DNA of 64,000 nucleotides from assembly GCF_014652915.1 (NCBI RefSeq), contig NZ_BMZS01000010.1, positions 248,001 through 312,000 of the forward strand, written 5' to 3'. Each line of letters starts with the position of its first letter. Position 1 is the first letter of the stretch. Under the pieces are notes generated by a model. It was not told the origin of the DNA. It did no database searches and was given only the letters and a program-made list of their open reading frames with translations. The stretch is from Thalassobaculum fulvum. Its GTDB lineage: Bacteria > Pseudomonadota > Alphaproteobacteria > Thalassobaculales > Thalassobaculaceae. The translations under genes and the position numbers were made by a program. Below, piece after piece: positions 7,785 to 16,353 of this stretch.

Positions 7785-8537
7785 TCAGTAGACGGCGCGA
7801 CCGCCCGACAGATCGAAGGCGGCGCCGGTCGAGAAGCTGCACTCCGGCGAGCACAGCCACGCCACCATCGCGGCGCACTCGTCGGCGGTGCCGAGCCGGC
7901 CGAGCGGGCTCTTCGAGACCATGATCCGGACATGCTCCGGGTTCATGTTCTTCACCATGTCGGTGTCGAGCGCGGCCGGCGCCACGCTGTTGGCCAGTAC
8001 GCCGGTGCCGGCGAGTTCCTTGGCCAGCGACTTGGTGAAGGCGATCACGCCGGCCTTCGAGGCCGAGTAGGCCGGAGCGTTCGGCGTGCCTTCCTTGCCG
8101 GCCAGGCTGGCGATGTTGACGATCCGGCCCCAGCCGCGGCCGACCAGGACCGGCGCCACGATCTGGCAGACCAGGAAGGTGCCGGTCAGGTTCACCTCGA
8201 CGACCCGTCGCCAGTCGGCCAGGGGGTAGTCGAGGGTCGCCACCGTCGGCCCGGCGATGCCGGCCGAGTTCACCAGGATGTCGAGGCCGCCGAAGGCGGC
8301 GGCGGCGGCTTCGCGGGCCGCCTCGACGCTGGCCGGGTCGGTCACGTCGACCGTGGCCGCAACCGCCCGCTCGCCGGCGCTCAACCGTCCGACCGCCGCC
8401 TCCAGGGCGGCAGCGTCGGCGTCCCACAGGGCGACCCTGGCGCCGTCCGCCAGCAGGCGCTCGGCGACCGCCAGCCCGATCCCCCGGGCGCCGCCGGTGA
8501 CGACCGCGGCCCGTCCGCTCAACGCTGTCGAGGTCAT
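7785..8537 (-). CDS. SDR family NAD(P)-dependent oxidoreductase
   Basis: 250 residues, a classical short-chain dehydrogenase/reductase. The cofactor motif is TGGARGIG at 14-21, NSAG is at 90-93, and the catalytic residues are S144, Y157 and K161 (YSASK). The acidic residue after beta-2 (ALWDADAAAL) suggests a preference for NAD(H). The family oxidises or reduces many alcohols and ketones, so the substrate is open. It lies 16 bases downstream of an 83-residue unknown protein on the same strand, probably in one transcript. Confidence 0.9.
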   Translation of the reverse strand: MTSTALSGRAAVVTGGARGIGLAVAERLLADGARVALWDADAAALEAAVGRLSAGERAVAATVDVTDPASVEAAREAAAAAFGGLDILVNSAGIAGPTVATLDYPLADWRRVVEVNLTGTFLVCQIVAPVLVGRGWGRIVNIASLAGKEGTPNAPAYSASKAGVIAFTKSLAKELAGTGVLANSVAPAALDTDMVKNMNPEHVRIMVSKSPLGRLGTADECAAMVAWLCSPECSFSTGAAFDLSGGRAVY

Positions 8538-8553
8538 GTCGTGCGCTCCGGGC

Positions 8554-8805
8554 TCAGGCGCCGTCCTTCAGGGTGAATTCGCCGTCGCGGATGCGGTCGG
8601 GCCAGTCCTGCACCATGTCGGCGACCGTGCTTTCGCCGTAGATGTCGATCATGTCGGTCAGCGCCGCGAAGATCGCCGACGAAGCGACGATCTCGGGCGA
8701 GGCGCCCTGGGCGATCGCCTCGTCCCAGGCTTCCAGGATTACCTTCAGCGCGAGCCGCTTCTGCTCGTCCTCCGGCAAAATCGGCGGTTCCCGGTCGTCG
8801 GCCAT
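8554..8805 (-). CDS. small acidic conserved-looking protein of unknown function
   Basis: 83 residues, not recognised. It is acidic and predicted helical, with no signal peptide or membrane segment (EDEQKRLALKVILEAWDEAI, then SSAIFAALTDMIDIYGESTV). A strong ribosome-binding site (AGGAGGAG) stands just before the ATG, which supports it being real. It sits directly upstream of the SDR gene and is divergent from the cupin gene. Confidence 0.7.
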   Translation of the reverse strand: MADDREPPILPEDEQKRLALKVILEAWDEAIAQGASPEIVASSAIFAALTDMIDIYGESTVADMVQDWPDRIRDGEFTLKDGA

Positions 8806-8963
8806 CGTTGCTCCTCCTGACTGCGGCAGCCATAGCGCGGCGGCACGCCCGTGTCACCCCGCCCCGTGCAGCGCGGGTCCGCTACGGGCGTGACCGGGCT
8901 CGACCGGCCGTGGCACAGTGCCGGCCGACCCGAGTCCGAGAGGTCCAGAAACGGAGGAACGCC

Positions 8964-9359
8964 ATGCAGAAATTCGTCCACAACCCCGCTGAGGGGGCCA
9001 AGTTCGAAACCGACGGCCTGCGCGAGTTCTTCGTGTACCGGGACCTGGGCATCAAGGACGCGACCGACGGCAAGTACCACGCCCACGTGATCCGCGCGGT
9101 GCCGGGCAAGCACGCGGTCCCGCAATGGCACACCCACACCCTGGACTTCCAGATGGTGTTCATCCTGAAGGGCTGGGCGACCTTCGAGTACGAGGGCCAG
9201 GGGCGGCGCACGCTGCGGGCGGGCGACTGCGTGCTGCAGCCGCCGGGGATCCGGCATCGCGAGATCGAGCACTCCGACGACCTGGAGCTGGTCGAGATCA
9301 CCTCGCCGGGTGACTTCGCGACCCAGCTGTCCGATGCCCCGTCCGAGGCGGCCGAGTAG
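8964..9359 (+). CDS. small single-domain cupin protein
   Basis: 131 residues from an ATG preceded by GGAGGAA. The first cupin motif reads PQWHTHTLDFQMVFILKGWA and the second GDCVLQPPGIRHREIEHSD, so H-x-H, Glu/Gln-region and C-terminal His ligands for a metal are present. Such one-domain cupins bind metal or small ligands, and many are of unknown function; a dioxygenase, isomerase or regulatory role are all possible. The mnmC gene starts 6 bases downstream. Confidence 0.85.
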   Translation: MQKFVHNPAEGAKFETDGLREFFVYRDLGIKDATDGKYHAHVIRAVPGKHAVPQWHTHTLDFQMVFILKGWATFEYEGQGRRTLRAGDCVLQPPGIRHREIEHSDDLELVEITSPGDFATQLSDAPSEAAE

Positions 9360-9365
9360 CGACGC

Positions 9366-11252
9366 ATGCACGAGACCGGTGCCCCCGGGCCCGAGGCACC
9401 CGATCTCGAGGGTCGTGATCCCGGGCTGGTGATCCGCGAAGGGGTGCCGGTCTCGACGCGGTTCGACGACGTCTACTTCTCGCGCGAGGGCGGGCTGGCG
9501 GAGACCGCCCACGTGTTCCTCGCCGGCGTCGGCCTGCCGGAAGCCTGGACCGGACGGCGGCGCTTCACGATCGCCGAGACCGGGTTCGGCACCGGCCTGA
9601 ACTTTCTGGCGACCTGGGAGCTGTGGCGCCGGACCCGACCGGCGGGCGGCGTGCTGCATTATCTCGCCGTGGAAGGCTACCCGATCCGGCGCGGCACCCT
9701 GGCGGGGATCCTGGCGCCGTTCCGGCGGGTCGGCGACCTGGCGGCCCGGCTGATCGCCCGCTATCCGCTGCCGCTGCCCGGCCTGCACCGGATCTGGTTC
9801 CCGGAGGACCGGGTCTGCCTGACCTTGGCGGTCGGCGAGGCGGCGGCTGTCCTGCCGGAAGTCGATGCCGCGGTCGACGCCTGGTTCCTCGACGGCTTCG
9901 CGCCGGCGCGCAACCCCTCGATGTGGGAGCCGGCGGTGCTCGACCAGGTCGCCCGGTTGGCGGCGCCCGGCTGCCGGCTGGCCACCTTCACCGCCGCCGG
10001 CGCGGTGCGCCGCGGGCTGGAGGCGCGCGGATTCGCCATGCAGCGCCGCCCCGGCTTCGGCCGCAAGCGGGAGTGCCTGGCGGGCAGCTACCGCGGGAAC
10101 GCGGCCGAGGGCCTTCGCCCGCCGGGCCGGGTGGCGGTGGTCGGCGCCGGCATCGCCGGCGCGGCCCTGGCCGGGGCGCTCGTGCGGCGCGGGGTCGAGG
10201 TCGCCTGGGTAGAGCGCCGGCCGGCGGTGGCCGCGGAGGCCAGCGGCAATCCGGTCGGCGTGCTGATGCCGCGCCCGACCCTGGACGGCGGCCCGGCGGG
10301 ACGGCTGTCGTCCGCAGCCTTCCGGCACGCCCTGGCCGAGTGCGCCGACCGCGGAATCCCGGTCGGCGGCGACGGGGTGCTCGAACTGGCGGGCGAGCCG
10401 TCGGTGATTGCGCGCCACGGCCGGCTCGCCGCAATCGGGGCGCTCGCCGCGGTGGACGGGCGGATCGTCGATCCGGCGGAGGCCAGCCGGATCGCCGGCG
10501 TGGCGCTCGACCGGCCGGCGATCTGGTACCGGCGGGCCGGCCATGTGTCGCCGCCGGCGCTGGTCCGGGCGCTGGCCGGCCCGGCCGGCCTCCGCCCCGG
10601 CTGCCCGGTCGAGCGGTTGGACCGCGGTGGCCCGACATGGCGCCTCGTCGACGCGGGCGGGGCGGTCGTCGACGAAGCCGATGCCGTTGTCGTGGCGGGC
10701 GGGGCGGCGTCGGGAGCGCTCCTGCCGTTCGGCGGGCTGCCGCTGCGCGCCGTGCGCGGCCAGTTGAGCGAGCTGCCGGAAACGGCGCTGAGCCGGCGCC
10801 TGCGGGCGGTGCTGACCTTCGGCGGCTATCTGACGCCGGCGACCGGCGGCCGTCACGTCGCCGGCGCCACCTACGAGCGCGAGGGATTCGATCCGGACGC
10901 ATGGCCGCAGCCGGTGACCGCGGAGGGCCACGAGCGCATCCGCAGCGCCATGCCGCCGCTGGTCGGCGCCTGGTTCGAGGCGGCCATGCCGGCCGGCGGT
11001 CGGGCCGCGATCCGCGCGACCACACCCGACCGGCTGCCGATCGCCGGGGAGCTGACCGACGCCGGCGGGGCCGGGGCGGGCGTCCATGCGCTGACCGGGC
11101 TCGGCTCGCGCGGGCTGGTGACGGCGCCGCTGCTGGCGGAGCTGTTGGCGTCGCAGATGCTGGGGGAGCCGCTGCCGGTCGAGCGGGACCTGGCCGCGGC
11201 GGTCCGCCCCGGTCGCTTCCGCGAACGGTCGGCGCACCGGCGGGCCGGCTGA
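9366..11252 (+). CDS. mnmC: bifunctional tRNA mnm5s2U biosynthesis protein MnmC
   Basis: 628 residues with the two domains of MnmC. The N-terminal MnmD methyltransferase part carries the SAM loop IAETGFGTGLNFLA at about 69-82 and the WFLDGFAPARNPSMW segment. The C-terminal FAD-dependent oxidoreductase part begins with VAVVGAGIAGAAL at about residue 255 and has the late LTGLGSRGLVTAPLLAELLA signature. Together they convert cmnm5(s2)U34 to mnm5(s2)U34 in tRNA wobble positions, downstream of MnmE/MnmG. It is closely spaced after the cupin gene and converges with the next gene. Confidence 0.93.
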   Translation: MHETGAPGPEAPDLEGRDPGLVIREGVPVSTRFDDVYFSREGGLAETAHVFLAGVGLPEAWTGRRRFTIAETGFGTGLNFLATWELWRRTRPAGGVLHYLAVEGYPIRRGTLAGILAPFRRVGDLAARLIARYPLPLPGLHRIWFPEDRVCLTLAVGEAAAVLPEVDAAVDAWFLDGFAPARNPSMWEPAVLDQVARLAAPGCRLATFTAAGAVRRGLEARGFAMQRRPGFGRKRECLAGSYRGNAAEGLRPPGRVAVVGAGIAGAALAGALVRRGVEVAWVERRPAVAAEASGNPVGVLMPRPTLDGGPAGRLSSAAFRHALAECADRGIPVGGDGVLELAGEPSVIARHGRLAAIGALAAVDGRIVDPAEASRIAGVALDRPAIWYRRAGHVSPPALVRALAGPAGLRPGCPVERLDRGGPTWRLVDAGGAVVDEADAVVVAGGAASGALLPFGGLPLRAVRGQLSELPETALSRRLRAVLTFGGYLTPATGGRHVAGATYEREGFDPDAWPQPVTAEGHERIRSAMPPLVGAWFEAAMPAGGRAAIRATTPDRLPIAGELTDAGGAGAGVHALTGLGSRGLVTAPLLAELLASQMLGEPLPVERDLAAAVRPGRFRERSAHRRAG

Positions 11253-11259
11253 GCCCCGG

Positions 11260-11814
11260 TCAGTGTGCCCGGAGTTCGTCGAGCCGCCGGTTGCTCTCCT
11301 CGAACAGGCGCTTGACCCGCTCGACGTCGTACGGCTCTTCCGCCAGGGTCTCGGTGTCCCATTCGCTGCGCGGGGTGCCGAAGAAGTCGCCGCCGTAGAC
11401 GTGCAGTGCCCCGGTCAGCCGGCCGAGCGGGTTGGTCACCGAGTGGATGGCGGTCTCACCAAGCCAGGTCGCGTCGCGCTCGTCGAGCTCCTTGGCGCCC
11501 ATGCGCTGCAGCCCTTCCGGGCTGCGACGCCAGAACACGTTGGTCTCCTTGCCTGTGTAGATGCCGATCGACGCCCACATGCGGTGGTCGTGCGGCATCA
11601 GGTTCATCTCCGGTCCCCAGACCAGGTTCAGCACCGTCAGTCGGTCGCTGTGGTGCAGGGTGAACACGCCGCCACGCTCCGGCTCGCCGATCGCCCGCAT
11701 GACCGCGGCCGGGTCGGACACCGCCTCGGCGACGATCTCGCGCACCGCCATTTCGGGAGCGGACTCGTCGAGCGCGGCGGTACAGTCCTGGACGAAGCGG
11801 TCGAGATCGAACAT
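11260..11814 (-). CDS. cysteine-dioxygenase-like cupin protein
   Basis: 184 residues of a beta-helix (cupin) protein. H75 and H77 in LMPHDHRMWASIGIYTG are candidate iron ligands, with H124 and H138 (ALHVYGGDFFG) near the expected third-ligand and active-site positions. The layout recalls thiol dioxygenases (cysteine or 3-mercaptopropionate dioxygenase), but substrate residues cannot be confirmed by eye. GGGAGG lies 5 bases before the ATG. No sulfur-metabolism gene is adjacent; mnmC converges with it. Confidence 0.75.
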   Translation of the reverse strand: MFDLDRFVQDCTAALDESAPEMAVREIVAEAVSDPAAVMRAIGEPERGGVFTLHHSDRLTVLNLVWGPEMNLMPHDHRMWASIGIYTGKETNVFWRRSPEGLQRMGAKELDERDATWLGETAIHSVTNPLGRLTGALHVYGGDFFGTPRSEWDTETLAEEPYDVERVKRLFEESNRRLDELRAH

Positions 11815-11930
11815 GGCGGCCTCCCGGCGGTTCTTGGTGTCGGGGCGACTATCGCACCGGCGATGCGCGGCTGCTACGGGGCGTGTGTTTCAGTCCGGCA
11901 ACACTTGTTGCCGTCGGACCGGCCCGGTCG

Positions 11931-12455
11931 TCACTCGAAACTTGCGAGAGGCTCGAAATGCAGCCCGCCGAACAGCATGACGACCCGGCCGGCGCCGTCG
12001 AACAGGGGGCAATGCAGCGACTCGTAGCGCAGGTAGCTGCGTTCGGCGAAGCGCGCCGTCCCGACATGCCGGACCGGCAACCCTGTCAGCGCAGCCCGCG
12101 AGAATACCCGCATGACGTCCGCGAGGATCGGATGCGCATACACATCCTCGAATCGCCGGCCGGTCATGTTGCGCCCGATCGCCTCGACCAGTTCGCCGCC
12201 GAGCAACCGCCAGCGGAACCTGAGAGGCTCGTGACGAACGTCCAGCAGGGTCACATTGTGGATGTCCGGGCCGATCTCGAGGGGGTCAAGGTCGGCGCGC
12301 CGCGGCGGCCGGACCGCGGCCTTGCTGCGCCAGTAGGCATAGAGGCGCTGGAGGACGGGCGAGACGAGGGTTACGGACGGATCGGGAACCGGGCGATAGC
12401 GTGGCCTGCCGAGCAGGTCGATGTCCGGACGTCCACGTTTCGCCGTCTCGGTCAT
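11931..12455 (-). CDS. PAS_5 domain protein
   Basis: About 174 residues from the ATG at 12455, preceded by GGAGGTG; a start at 12494 is possible. The protein is a PAS_5 domain: LQRLYAYWRSKAAVRPPRRA, FRWRLLGGELVEAIGRNMTG, SYLRYESLHCPLFDGAGRVV and a final MLFGGLHFEPL. The same architecture ends the partial gene at base 2. These are stand-alone sensors of unknown ligand, frequent in Rhodospirillales. It has no fused output domain. Confidence 0.75.
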   Translation of the reverse strand: MTETAKRGRPDIDLLGRPRYRPVPDPSVTLVSPVLQRLYAYWRSKAAVRPPRRADLDPLEIGPDIHNVTLLDVRHEPLRFRWRLLGGELVEAIGRNMTGRRFEDVYAHPILADVMRVFSRAALTGLPVRHVGTARFAERSYLRYESLHCPLFDGAGRVVMLFGGLHFEPLASFE

Positions 12456-12548
12456 GCGGGTTTCGCACCTCCCCAGAGCGCAACCTGACGGCATTCTATC
12501 GTATGCGGCCGCGGGCGTCTCTCGCAGCGGTGCGGCGACACCGGCCGC

Positions 12549-13691
12549 CTACGGTCCGACCCGCCAGCGCTCCAGCACGTCGCGGCGGATCTCGATGCCG
12601 AGGCCGGGGCCGCTCGGGACGTGGGCGATGCCGCGCTCGACCCGGACCGGCTCGACCAGCAGGCCCTGGCGGAACGGGTGCGGCGTGCTGTCGTACTCCA
12701 GCAGCGGCTGGTGCGCGCCGAACGCCGGCGCGCTGGTGGGGAGCACGGCCAGCAGCTGCATCGCCGCCGCCAGCCCGATCCCGGTGCCCCAGACGTGAGG
12801 GTTGTAGCGGACGCCATGGGTCCAGGCCATGTCGGCGATCCGCTTGGCCTCGGTCAGGCCGCCGCAGGACGCAGTGTCCGGCTGGATGATGTCGATCGCC
12901 CCGGCCTCCAGGATCCGGCGGAAGTCGTGGCGGGTGAACGAGCACTCGCCGCCGGCGATCGGGATCGAGGTGCTGGCGCGGACCTCGCGGTAGCCCTCCA
13001 GGTCCTCGGGTTCGACCGGCTCCTCGAACCAGCCGATCCCGAGCGGCTCGATGGCGCGCGCCAGCCGCTTGGCCTGGACCGTGTCGCAGCCGTGGTTGGC
13101 GTCGACGAACAGCTCGACCTCCGGGCCGACGGTCTCGCGCAGCATGGCGACCAGTGCGACGTCGTCCTGGAAGCCGAACCCGACCTTGGTCTTCATGGCC
13201 CGGAACCCGGCCTGCAGGTAGCCCTCGGCCTCGGCGCGCAGCAGGCGGTGGTTGGTCTGGCGGTCGTCGGACCGGCGGTACAGCCCGGTGGCGTAGGCCT
13301 GGACCTCGGTCCGCACCGGCCCGCCCATCAGGACATGTACCGGGGCGCCGAAGTGCTTGCCGCGCAGGTCCCACAGCGCGATGTCGACCGCCGACAGCGC
13401 CTGCACCGCGATGCCGCGTTGGCCGTGGTCGCGCAGCGCGTTGTACAGCTCCTCCCAGATCGCGTCGCCGGCCAGCGGCGAGCGGCCGACCAGCCGGGGG
13501 GCGTAGTAGCGCTCGATCACCGTGGCGAGCGCCCAGGGCGGGCCGTAGCCGTCGCCCCAGCCGACCAGCCCGGCATCGGTCTCGATCTCCACCACCAGCC
13601 CGACCCGGCGGTCGACCCAGGCCTGCGAGAACGCGAAGCGGTCCTCGATCGGGGCTTCCAGGACGTGTGCGCGAACCGCGGTGATCTTCAT
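12549..13691 (-). CDS. mandelate racemase/muconate lactonizing enzyme family protein
   Basis: 380 residues from the ATG at 13691 (MKITAVRAHVLEAP), preceded by GAGGGGGAT; a longer frame to 13796 lacks support. Enolase-superfamily features: the N-terminal capping domain, then a barrel with K167-x-K169 (MKTKVGF), metal ligands D197 (LFVDANHG), E223 (WFEEP) and E249 (AGGECSF), D272 and H299 (NPHVWGTG). The KxK and late His bases point to acid-sugar dehydratase or racemase chemistry in the mandelate racemase group; substrate specificity is not readable. It is divergent from the membrane redox cluster. Confidence 0.9.
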   Translation of the reverse strand: MKITAVRAHVLEAPIEDRFAFSQAWVDRRVGLVVEIETDAGLVGWGDGYGPPWALATVIERYYAPRLVGRSPLAGDAIWEELYNALRDHGQRGIAVQALSAVDIALWDLRGKHFGAPVHVLMGGPVRTEVQAYATGLYRRSDDRQTNHRLLRAEAEGYLQAGFRAMKTKVGFGFQDDVALVAMLRETVGPEVELFVDANHGCDTVQAKRLARAIEPLGIGWFEEPVEPEDLEGYREVRASTSIPIAGGECSFTRHDFRRILEAGAIDIIQPDTASCGGLTEAKRIADMAWTHGVRYNPHVWGTGIGLAAAMQLLAVLPTSAPAFGAHQPLLEYDSTPHPFRQGLLVEPVRVERGIAHVPSGPGLGIEIRRDVLERWRVGP

Positions 13692-13794
13692 CGGCGTATC
13701 CCCCTCAAGTGTGCCCGTCGAACGGTAACCGAAGCGCGGTCGCGAGCATCGTTCGCCATGGGTATCATGATGACGGACATGCAGAGGCTCGCCC

Positions 13795-14031
13795 ATGGCG
13801 ATCGCGGAAGCTCTCCTGACCCTGGCCGGGGTCTATCTGTGGATCGGCGTCGCCGTCGCGGTGGCGTTCCTGTGCTGGGGCGTCGACCGGATCGACCGGT
13901 CGGCGCGCGGCGCCTACCTGTTCCGGATCCTGGTCGCGCCCGGCGTGGTCGGGTTGTGGCCGCTGGTGGCCGCCCGCTGGGCGGTCCGCGAACGGCGCGG
14001 CTGCTGCGGGGAAGCGGCCGATGCGGGCTGA
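13795..14031 (+). CDS. small two-helix membrane protein, first gene of a redox cluster
   Basis: 78 residues. Hydrophobic segments at about 5-28 and 42-60 make it an inner-membrane protein, followed by a Cys-containing tail (RERRGCCGEAADAG). No family recognised. GAGG is placed before the ATG. Its stop overlaps the start of the next small gene, and the five genes from here to 16186 are joined by overlaps, so it is very likely an accessory subunit or assembly factor of the haem/Rieske protein downstream. Confidence 0.65.
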   Translation: MAIAEALLTLAGVYLWIGVAVAVAFLCWGVDRIDRSARGAYLFRILVAPGVVGLWPLVAARWAVRERRGCCGEAADAG

Positions 14032-14164
14032 CCTGCGGCGCACCCACCGCCGGATCTGGCCGCCGCTGGCGGTGCTGCTGGTCGCCGGCTTCGTGCTCGG
14101 CCTCGCCCTGAAGTCCGAGCGGCCGGTTCTCCAGGGATCCGTGGCCGGGGAGACGCGGCCGTGA
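14021..14164 (+). CDS. 47-residue single-span membrane protein
   Basis: A short frame between the 78-residue protein and the Rieske fusion, overlapping both by a few bases. The product has a basic N-terminus (MRADLRRTHRR), one hydrophobic span (IWPPLAVLLVAGFVLGLAL) and a short outside tail. Overlaps at both ends and the positive-inside pattern support it being a real gene. Function unknown; small single-span subunits are common in membrane oxidoreductases. Confidence 0.6.
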   Translation: MRADLRRTHRRIWPPLAVLLVAGFVLGLALKSERPVLQGSVAGETRP

Positions 14165-15210
14165 GCGTGCAGTACCGGCCGGTGCAGTGGACCCGCTCGA
14201 AGCTGGCCTATGACTTGTGCCTGGCGGCCGGCGTGGCGCTGTACGTCCTGGTCTATCTGCGGTGGGCGCCCGGCCTAGTCGAGTCGCCGCTGATCGGCGG
14301 GGCCGAGCTGCGGATGCGGGCGTTCGGGACCTGTGCGTTCTGGATGCTGACCTTGATCCTGTGCATCGGCCCGCTGGCGCGGCTGGACCGGCGGTTCCTG
14401 CCGGTTCTGTACAATCGCCGGCATTTCGGCGTGCTGACCTTCTTCGTCGCGGTCGCCCACCTGTACGCGGTGCTGGGGTGGTACGTGGCGTTCTCGCCGA
14501 CCGATCCCTGGGTGGCGCTGCTGGCCGCCAACACCGACACCAGCTTCCTCGGCTTCCCGTTCGAGTGGCTGGGGCTGGCAGCGCTGGCGATCCTGTTCGC
14601 GATGGCGGCGACCAGCCACGACTTCTGGCTGGCGTTCCTGGGGCCGCCGCTCTGGAAGCGGCTGCACATGCTGGTCTACCTGGCCTACGCCCTGGTGGTT
14701 ATGCACGTGACCCTGGGCGTGCTGCAGGCCGAGACCAGCGCGGTCTACGCGGTCGCGACCGCGGTCAGCCTGGCGGCGGTGGCCGGGCTGCATCTGCTCG
14801 CCGGAGCCGTCGAGGCCCGTCGCGATGCGGTCCCGGAACCTGCGGACGGCGGCTGGGTCTACGTCGCCCGCCTCGACGAGCTGGAGGACGGCATCGGCCG
14901 GACCGTGACCCTGCCGGACGGCGAGCGCGCGGCGGTGTTCCGGCACGGCAACAAGGTGTCGGCGCTGTCGAACGCCTGCGCCCACCAGAACGGCCCACTC
15001 GGCGAGGGCCGGATCGTCGGCGGCTGCGTGACCTGCCCCTGGCACGGCTTCCAGTACGACCCGGAGACCGGCTGCGCGCCGCCGCCGTTCACCGAGAAGG
15101 TCGCGACCTACCGGCTCTGCCGCGACGGCGACCGGCTGCTGATCGATCCGCGGGCACTGCCGCCGGGCACCCGCACCGAGCCGGTACTGGTCGGGGAGCG
15201 CGGGGCATGA
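14161..15210 (+). CDS. ferric-reductase-like haem membrane domain fused to a Rieske [2Fe-2S] domain
   Basis: 349 residues starting with GTG. The first 215 residues form six or so membrane spans with conserved-looking histidines (H88, H100, H153, H169, H182), matching the ferric-reductase/YedZ-type haem-b domain. The C-terminal third is a Rieske domain with C273-x-H275 (NACAHQNGPLG) and C292-x-x-H295 (TCPWHGFQYD), both ligand pairs intact. It should pass electrons between a cytoplasmic or quinone-side donor and an unknown partner. No catalytic dehydrogenase or molybdoenzyme is next to it, which is unusual for such a fusion. Confidence 0.85.
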   Translation: MSVQYRPVQWTRSKLAYDLCLAAGVALYVLVYLRWAPGLVESPLIGGAELRMRAFGTCAFWMLTLILCIGPLARLDRRFLPVLYNRRHFGVLTFFVAVAHLYAVLGWYVAFSPTDPWVALLAANTDTSFLGFPFEWLGLAALAILFAMAATSHDFWLAFLGPPLWKRLHMLVYLAYALVVMHVTLGVLQAETSAVYAVATAVSLAAVAGLHLLAGAVEARRDAVPEPADGGWVYVARLDELEDGIGRTVTLPDGERAAVFRHGNKVSALSNACAHQNGPLGEGRIVGGCVTCPWHGFQYDPETGCAPPPFTEKVATYRLCRDGDRLLIDPRALPPGTRTEPVLVGERGA

Positions 15211-15971
15211 GGGGACGCGAGCCGTTCTATGTCGGCTACCTGAAGACGCCGCGGCCGTTGCTCGGCTTCCTGGCGGTCCTGGCCGGTGCGGTGCTCGGGG
15301 CCTCGGCGGTGCTGGCGGTGACCCTGGTGACCGCGCAGGGCGACTGGGGTGATGCCGCGTTCCGGTGGGGCGAGGGCTACCAGACCCGGACCGGAATCCT
15401 GCGGGTCGAGCCGTATCCGGTGCTGTACCTGCCGCCGGATTCCGAGCACCCGCGCGGCCGGGCGATCCCGCTGTCCGGTCAGGGCAAGCGCGGCGTGCGC
15501 GAGAAGGCGGCCGGACTGGACGGCGGCCCGGTCGACGTCGGTGGTTTCCTGCTGCGGGCCGGCGACCGCGAGATGATCCAGGTCGGCGGCGAGGTCGGGC
15601 TGCGGGCGGCGGCGGACGCCGCGGCGCTGGCGGGATTCGCGGGGCCGGTGTCCGAGCCGGTCGGGCCGCGCACCCTGCGCGGCGAGATCGTCGACTCCAA
15701 GTGCTACCTCGGCGCCATGCGGCCGGGCCAGGGCAAGACCCACAAGCTGTGCGCCAACCTTTGCCTGATCGGCGGCATCCCGCCGCTGTTCGTGGTGTAC
15801 CGGGCCGACGGTCCGCCCGAGCTGCTGCTGCTGGCGGATGCGGACGGCGGGCCGGTGACGGCGGCACTGCTCGACGACACCGCGCGCTATGTCGAACTCT
15901 CGGGCACCGTCGAGCGCCGCGCCGACCTGCTGGTGTTTCGGGTCGATCCGGCCAGCCTGAGGCCGCTGTGA
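15207..15971 (+). CDS. membrane-anchored protein with a Cys/His motif, unknown function
   Basis: 254 residues, overlapping the Rieske fusion gene by ATGA. One N-terminal span (about 18-42) anchors a soluble domain. The C-terminal region contains C166 (VDSKCYLGAMRPG), H179, C182 and C186 (THKLCANLC), followed by IGGIPPLFVVYRA. This Cys-x15-Cys-x3-Cys pattern with a histidine could hold a metal or form a thiol redox site. Family not recognised with confidence. Position in the operon argues for a partner of the haem/Rieske protein. Confidence 0.75.
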   Translation: MRGREPFYVGYLKTPRPLLGFLAVLAGAVLGASAVLAVTLVTAQGDWGDAAFRWGEGYQTRTGILRVEPYPVLYLPPDSEHPRGRAIPLSGQGKRGVREKAAGLDGGPVDVGGFLLRAGDREMIQVGGEVGLRAAADAAALAGFAGPVSEPVGPRTLRGEIVDSKCYLGAMRPGQGKTHKLCANLCLIGGIPPLFVVYRADGPPELLLLADADGGPVTAALLDDTARYVELSGTVERRADLLVFRVDPASLRPL

Positions 15972-16186
15972 GACGGGCGCTCGCCCTGGTGGCGACCGCG
16001 ATCCTCGGCGCCGCGCTGTACGTCGCCTGGACCGGCTTCCAGGTGGGGCCGATCGGTTGGCGCGGGGCCGGGGCGGTGATCGGCGGGACCTGGCTGTGGG
16101 ACCTGCGCTGGCCGCTGCTGCCGGCCTACGTGGTCGCGGTGCTGTGGGCGGCGGAGCGGATCGGGCAGCGGCTCAGGGGCCGATAG
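15968..16186 (+). CDS. small membrane protein, last gene of the redox cluster
   Basis: 72 residues from a GTG overlapping the previous stop codon. Two hydrophobic segments (ALALVATAILGAALYVAW and LPAYVVAVLWAAERI) separate a short Gly/Trp-rich loop. No family recognised. It is tightly coupled to the preceding gene and is probably part of the same membrane complex. Confidence 0.6.
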   Translation: MRRALALVATAILGAALYVAWTGFQVGPIGWRGAGAVIGGTWLWDLRWPLLPAYVVAVLWAAERIGQRLRGR

Positions 16187-16213
16187 GGCCCGGCGCCTAT
16201 GTCGACGCCGAAG

Positions 16214-16289
16214 TGGTGCCGGCAGCAGGGCTCGAACCCGCGACCCCCTGATTACAAATCAGGTGCTCTACCAGCTGAGCTATGCCGGC
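16214..16289 (-). tRNA. tRNA-Thr (UGU)
   Basis: A complete 76-base cloverleaf on the minus strand with the acceptor stem GCCGGCA/TGCCGGC, D arm TAGCTCAGCTGGTAGAGCA, anticodon arm CCTGA-TTTGTAA-TCAGG giving anticodon TGT, and T arm GGTTCGAACCC. The CCA end is encoded. It lies downstream of the 490-residue unknown gene on the same strand. Confidence 0.97.
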
Positions 16290-16353
16290 ACACGCGCCTT
16301 CGATACGGGCCGGGGGCGGCCCCGTCAAGCGGCGCCCGGCGGCGCCCGCGGCG

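Noticed and set aside
12621-14111. Plus-strand frame of about 496 codons across the enolase-superfamily gene
   Set aside because: It runs antisense to a gene with a full set of catalytic residues and gives an Arg/Val/Asp-rich product without features.
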